From Spirogloea muscicola (Eukaryota > Streptophyta > Zygnematophyceae > Spirogloeales > Spirogloeaceae), in assembly GCA_009602725.1 (NCBI GenBank), contig WELB01000122.1, forward strand, positions 144,031-156,622: 12,592 nt of DNA, read 5' to 3'. Positions 8,587 to 12,592 of the stretch are shown here, piece by piece. The position numbers and the translations under genes were made by a program. Below the pieces are notes generated by a model. The model was given only the letters and a program-made list of their open reading frames with translations, did not search any database and was not told where the DNA came from. Position 1 is the stretch's first letter; the number at the start of each line of letters is the position of its first letter.

Positions 8587-11500
8587 TCAATCTATAAGGC
8601 CATGAATGTAGTTCGAGTAGTAGTACTTCCGGTATATCCACTTTGAAAGGAGGTGGGCTAGGACACCTGACAACACGGATAGTCCAAGGAGGGGCCAAGG
8701 TGCAGCCACAACATATTCGGGCCGCCTCGTGATGGCCGTGATGGAAAGACATGCCACTGCTGCATACGACAGAAACTGTAGGGACAGCTGAAGCCTCTGG
8801 AAATTGCGCAGTGCACCTTGGCACGACGAGCACTGCAGGACATGCGAGTGCTGCCTGCAGAAGAAAACAATGGCAACTGCAATGGTTACTCAAACAGGAG
8901 CAAGACAGACCATCGGTCTACTACTGTCACAAAGTGCACTTGTAGACAATGACAAAATCAACGGAAGAATCAACGAAGGCCCAGTTTCTGCCACATTCCA
9001 GATCCAGTGCATCAGTCAGCTCACTAAGTACACACCTCTCCATGAGCACCTCCTTTGGAGCTGTGGGAGGAAGTGCAGGGTCGACACTGGGCCCCCAAAA
9101 AGGACGCTCCCCGCCAAATGTCTCAAGCCACCGGCGGAAGGCCGTGACAAAGCTATCGGCGCTGGTAGGTACATACACAGCCTTCAACCAATTCTTATCC
9201 TGCAAGCGCCTCTCCTGGACAAGCAAAAGCGAAGCTTATCAGCAATTCTTATCAATATCCACTGTACATTGTACATTATAATACCCACAAGCAGATGAAT
9301 CACTCTGAGCATTGATCAGTATTTGTCATATGAGTTGCCTGGACTTTGAAGGATGACACGAGCAGCTGTGCAAGCTTGGGCTACTTCACAAAGTAACAAC
9401 AGTTACTGGCTCGGCCATGGCCAAGTATGTAGCGAAACAGCTGAACAGAAGGCGATTCTCACCATCAGGTGCAGAAAAATGAGATCTGAGTCGAGGATAG
9501 TCATCTGACCAAGGTGCGTAAGCCACCGCGGGTACAGCTTGGCAGCCCAGGTGGCAAAATTGCGGGGGAATGCAACAATCAGTTTGCTCCTCCCAGGGGC
9601 CATCGGCACACACAAGAACATGAGCACCATTCTCCGTACAACCTCGGCAGCTCCACCAGCAGTTCCTGCACCATTTTCCACATGCCCAGGCTTGCCATTT
9701 GATGCTATGGTCTTCTCTTGATCCTCAAGATCCGCATCTGTCTCTTGCAGCGAACCATGCTGCTTTGGGGCTGAATCTTGCTGCTTCGCGTCCTTCTTTG
9801 AGTCAAAGAGGACCCCTGTTTTCCCCAGGATGCTCTTCTGCAAGAAACAGCAGTGACGCAGGGCCACACATCAGGTGTGTGTGGCGTTTGAGATCTTTAT
9901 CTTTCAGCTTGCAGAGTAGTTGAAGGTCCTCCAGCAACCCGTTCGCCTAGCTGCCAGCCTCTCTGGCTATATCTGCTGTCATTGTTCTGAGCTATTCGAT
10001 TATATAGGCGGAAATCTTCCTGACAATGTTTACCTTCTGTTTGGGTGGCAGATTTATCTCCAGCGTGAACAAGTTGGGAGCGGTGTACGTGGCTATGCCC
10101 CTCTCACTTGCCCCAATGAAGCCGTCCCTGTCAATCTTCTTTACTTTAAGATCTAATGGCTTTCCATCCTTGCGATTCCCCTGACCCTTTGCCACAACAT
10201 CAGACGTAAAATCAGCATACGCGTTAACCAAGCTACGCAACTGGAGCACAAGCATTGCTAATAGCAGAACAATGAGCAGACATGCACAGCACCAAGACAG
10301 AAGCTTGTCAACACCGCAAACGGAAGCAATCTACTGAGTTGATTAACTGGCTGAGCGCACCATGATTTTGTGGTGGGCAAAGGGTACGTGCGACGGATCC
10401 ATGAGATTCTCAATAAGCGCTTCCCATCTGCACCAGCAAGCCTTAAAGAATTGGTCAAAGGCAACATTGACATTGCTGGATCTGTAAGCGATGGCTTTTT
10501 TGAGCCAGGAGCTCGCAGCCAGCAGCTTCATATCCAGATTATTCTCTGAGCAACAAAGTCATAAAAATGATGATGATTGCACGACTACCTGCATACTGCT
10601 ACTAATAGCAACAAAAGTCGTGCCAAGTGTGCCAGCCACGCTTGATTAAAACCGATTATCTTACGATACAACTGCAATTGCTGCCTACCCATAGGGCATG
10701 TCGCGCATCGTCACGTCATAAACGAAGGAGGGGTCATCCATCTCCGGAATCTGTGGGGGCCGTTGAGCGGTGGCCTTCTCACGTCCCGCTGCTGAAGTGT
10801 CCAGCCACACCCAAACAAGGCCGTGCTGCTCCACGCATGGGAAGGCTGTGGCACAAGCCTTTGGCGAGGCATGTACCTGACATGCATATGCTCTACCTTG
10901 TCAACAGCGCAGCGAACCCACTGACCATGGCAGTATTCAAGCTTTGACTGCCAACCTCATACTAGATAGTGGACTGTAAAGGAATTCGGTGGGGTATATT
11001 TGGTAGAAAGCAGACCGGTGGCCCAATTGCAGGCGCCTGAGGAATCTTGGTGCACGCGCCAGATCCATCAAAGCTCCAGCCGTGGTAGGAGCACGCTATG
11101 TTGCCGGCCTCATCGATCCGGCCCTCCGAGAGCGGCGCAAGCCTGTCAAGGAAGGAGCAGGTTGTCTCCTATGAGGCTATTTAGGAAAGGGGCTGGGAGA
11201 AAGGTGGGAGGAGCTTTGCTGTAATATCTGGAGAAGCAGTAGCACCGGTAGCACAAGCTACCAGACCTTCTCTTGGTTAGATTGAGACTGCCAAGAGCCA
11301 AGGACACCTATGCTTGAGAAGATTGCCTGGCAACTTAAGCCGTGATACAGATTGATTAGTCCTGCCTTGTCTACAGACCACCGAGCTAGACAGAGGTGAC
11401 AGTTGATGCCAGGGAGTGGTCAGAAGCAGAGATGAGGCTGCCAAGCCCAGCTGACCTATGGGGGCACTGGTCAAGGAACGCCTGCCACTTGCTGCTGTTG

Positions 11501-12480
11501 CGGTCCCACCACAGCACAACCGGACGACCAAGGAGCGTCATTGCGTGGGGCAGGCGACGATCCAGGTCCATAATGACGGCTGCAAGCGACACCAGACGCC
11601 AAGTAGACCATCTTAGGACATACGGAGCAGTTGAGGCTGCCTAAGGAAGGTGAAAAATCTGTACATAGCAGGACCTCCAGCAAGAGCTGCAGCCTTGCTG
11701 CATTTGTTCCAGGTTCTCAGCTGTGGAGCCAAAGAAGACCACTAGGGACTGGAGGCGACCTCAGTATCAACAGTTTATGTCTAATGGGACTATTAAACAC
11801 GCACATTATGAGACTGCTCAAGGTGTTAAACAAACACTGCAACGCTATAAAGCTCTGCAAGATATTATTGCAATTCTTGCTGCGTGATCACCGCAGAGCA
11901 GCAACTCCCCCATTGGCTAGATACAATTGACGTGCTTGTAGCAGACAGCAACCGCAGTTGTTCACCACAACAGACACTTGCACTGGTCATGTAATTTGTG
12001 CAATAGCTAATCAATTGCTCATCTTGGTCAGGCACCACAACTGAAGCCCGTCCCCGTTGCGGCCACAAGGGCAGTGATTCGGGCGCGAGAGAGTGGAGGA
12101 GCTAGTGGGGGTTAAGAATCGAGTGAAGAAAGCCAGATGGTGACAAGCTAGCAGACGGCAGAGCGCCGCCCTCTGACCGTCGAGAATTGCCTCGGCCCGG
12201 CAGCACAGCCGCAGGCGGTGGTCGCCAAGGACGCGTCCCGACACTGGCGCGGCTGTGGTGAAGACTTGAACAGCACACCACTTGTGAACAATGGGATAAG
12301 GGCGAGGAGAGGAGAGGGGCGGCATGGAGCCTGCCTGCGGGGTACCACTGCGCCAGCCAGTCGAACTTGGCGGCGGACGTCTCGGGGGCGCTGGCGACCG
12401 CCTCGGCGGCGCGGCCGCCCTCCTCATCGTCGCCGCGGCCCCTGCCGGCTGCCGCGCCGCCGTCCCGGTGCGGCGAGACG
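8587..12480 (-). CDS. Pheophorbide a oxygenase family Rieske oxygenase (PAO/PTC52-like), start missing
   Basis: Nine minus-strand exons join in phase: 12480-12335, 11579-11456, 11142-11016, 10876-10689, 10427-10361, 10180-10034, 9837-9463, 9214-9036 and 8854-8587 (stop TGA 8587-8589). They encode 539 residues from the first visible codon. Residue positions count from there. The Rieske [2Fe-2S] ligands are CPH (C87, H89) and CSYH (C107, H110), 17 residues apart. The mononuclear iron site lies in [14 protein letters not shown] (D205, H208, H213). The C-terminus has CSSC (459-462), two hydrophobic segments and a short tail. Family landmarks include [37 protein letters not shown] and TAFRRWLE. 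Members are plastid envelope or thylakoid oxygenases acting on chlorophyll catabolites or precursors. [14 protein letters not shown] and FDWLAQWYP look closer to PTC52 than to PAO itself, but substrate cannot be assigned. The transit peptide and ATG lie beyond 12480. Confidence 0.93.
9640..9804 (-). other. Charged low-complexity insertion inside the oxygenase catalytic region
   Basis: Residues about 278-332 of the visible protein (start [16 protein letters not shown], end [10 protein letters not shown]) form a hydrophilic Lys/Gln/Asp/Glu-rich then Gly/Ala-rich stretch. It lies between [11 protein letters not shown] and the conserved [15 protein letters not shown] strand. Plant members, as I remember them, have a shorter linker here. 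The frame stays open across it and no GT-AG pair is needed to join the flanks, so it reads as coding sequence. It is probably a surface loop. Confidence 0.65.
11580..12334 (-). other. First intron of the oxygenase, probable GC-AG intron
   Basis: On the minus strand, exon 1 ends in CCCGCAG followed by GCAGGC, and exon 2 follows CTTGCAG. This junction gives [14 protein letters not shown], the same spacing as the plant family (QWYPLMPVCDLDKR). GT donors nearby either delete the conserved YP or break the frame. The donor context AG|GCAGG resembles known GC-AG introns, which make up around 1% of introns in plants. At 755 nt it is the longest intron in the window, and no other gene is visible in it. 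Confidence 0.6.

Positions 12481-12592
<112 letters not shown>

Noticed and set aside
8804-9298. 164-codon plus-strand open frame
   Set aside because: It lies opposite oxygenase exons 8 and 9, which have strong family matches on the minus strand; this is a shadow.

Overview
This window is nuclear DNA from a photosynthetic eukaryote of the green lineage. It is intron-rich, with GT-AG introns of roughly 140-760 bases. It carries a plant-type cohesin loader subunit and a plastid Rieske oxygenase of the pheophorbide a oxygenase family. Compact introns, moderate GC, GC-rich 5' exons and TGTAA motifs downstream of genes fit a green alga, but species cannot be read from the sequence. All gene models come from splice-site, phase and remembered family-alignment reasoning by eye. 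No database search was run.

Layout. (1) Positions 2-799, plus strand: the 3' end of an unrecognised gene, open at the left edge. (2) 800-2214: its 3' flank, then a stretch without a convincing gene, ending in a diverged ~155-bp tandem duplication just upstream of the next gene. (3) 2215-7834, plus strand: a MAU2/SCC4 homologue (cohesin loading factor) in 14 exon slots, with a 627-residue product. It includes a probable 18-nt microexon and a tandemly duplicated pair of 206-nt exons competing for one slot. (4) 7835-8586: 752 bases between two convergent genes. (5) 8587-12480, minus strand: a PAO/PTC52-like Rieske oxygenase in nine exons, complete at the C-terminus but lacking its start codon. 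(6) 12481-12592: an uninterrupted run of 112 A at the right edge, probably an assembly or library artefact.

The three genes look like ordinary, functionally unrelated nuclear neighbours. MAU2 works with SCC2/NIPBL to load cohesin on chromatin. The oxygenase should act in the plastid on a chlorophyll-related substrate. The most striking signal is the exon pair at 6608-6813 and 6989-7194. The two exons have the same length and phases, align to each other and to one segment of plant SCC4 without gaps, and using both (at their standard junctions) or neither gives an immediate stop. That is the signature of mutually exclusive exons, and I do not know of it being described for MAU2.
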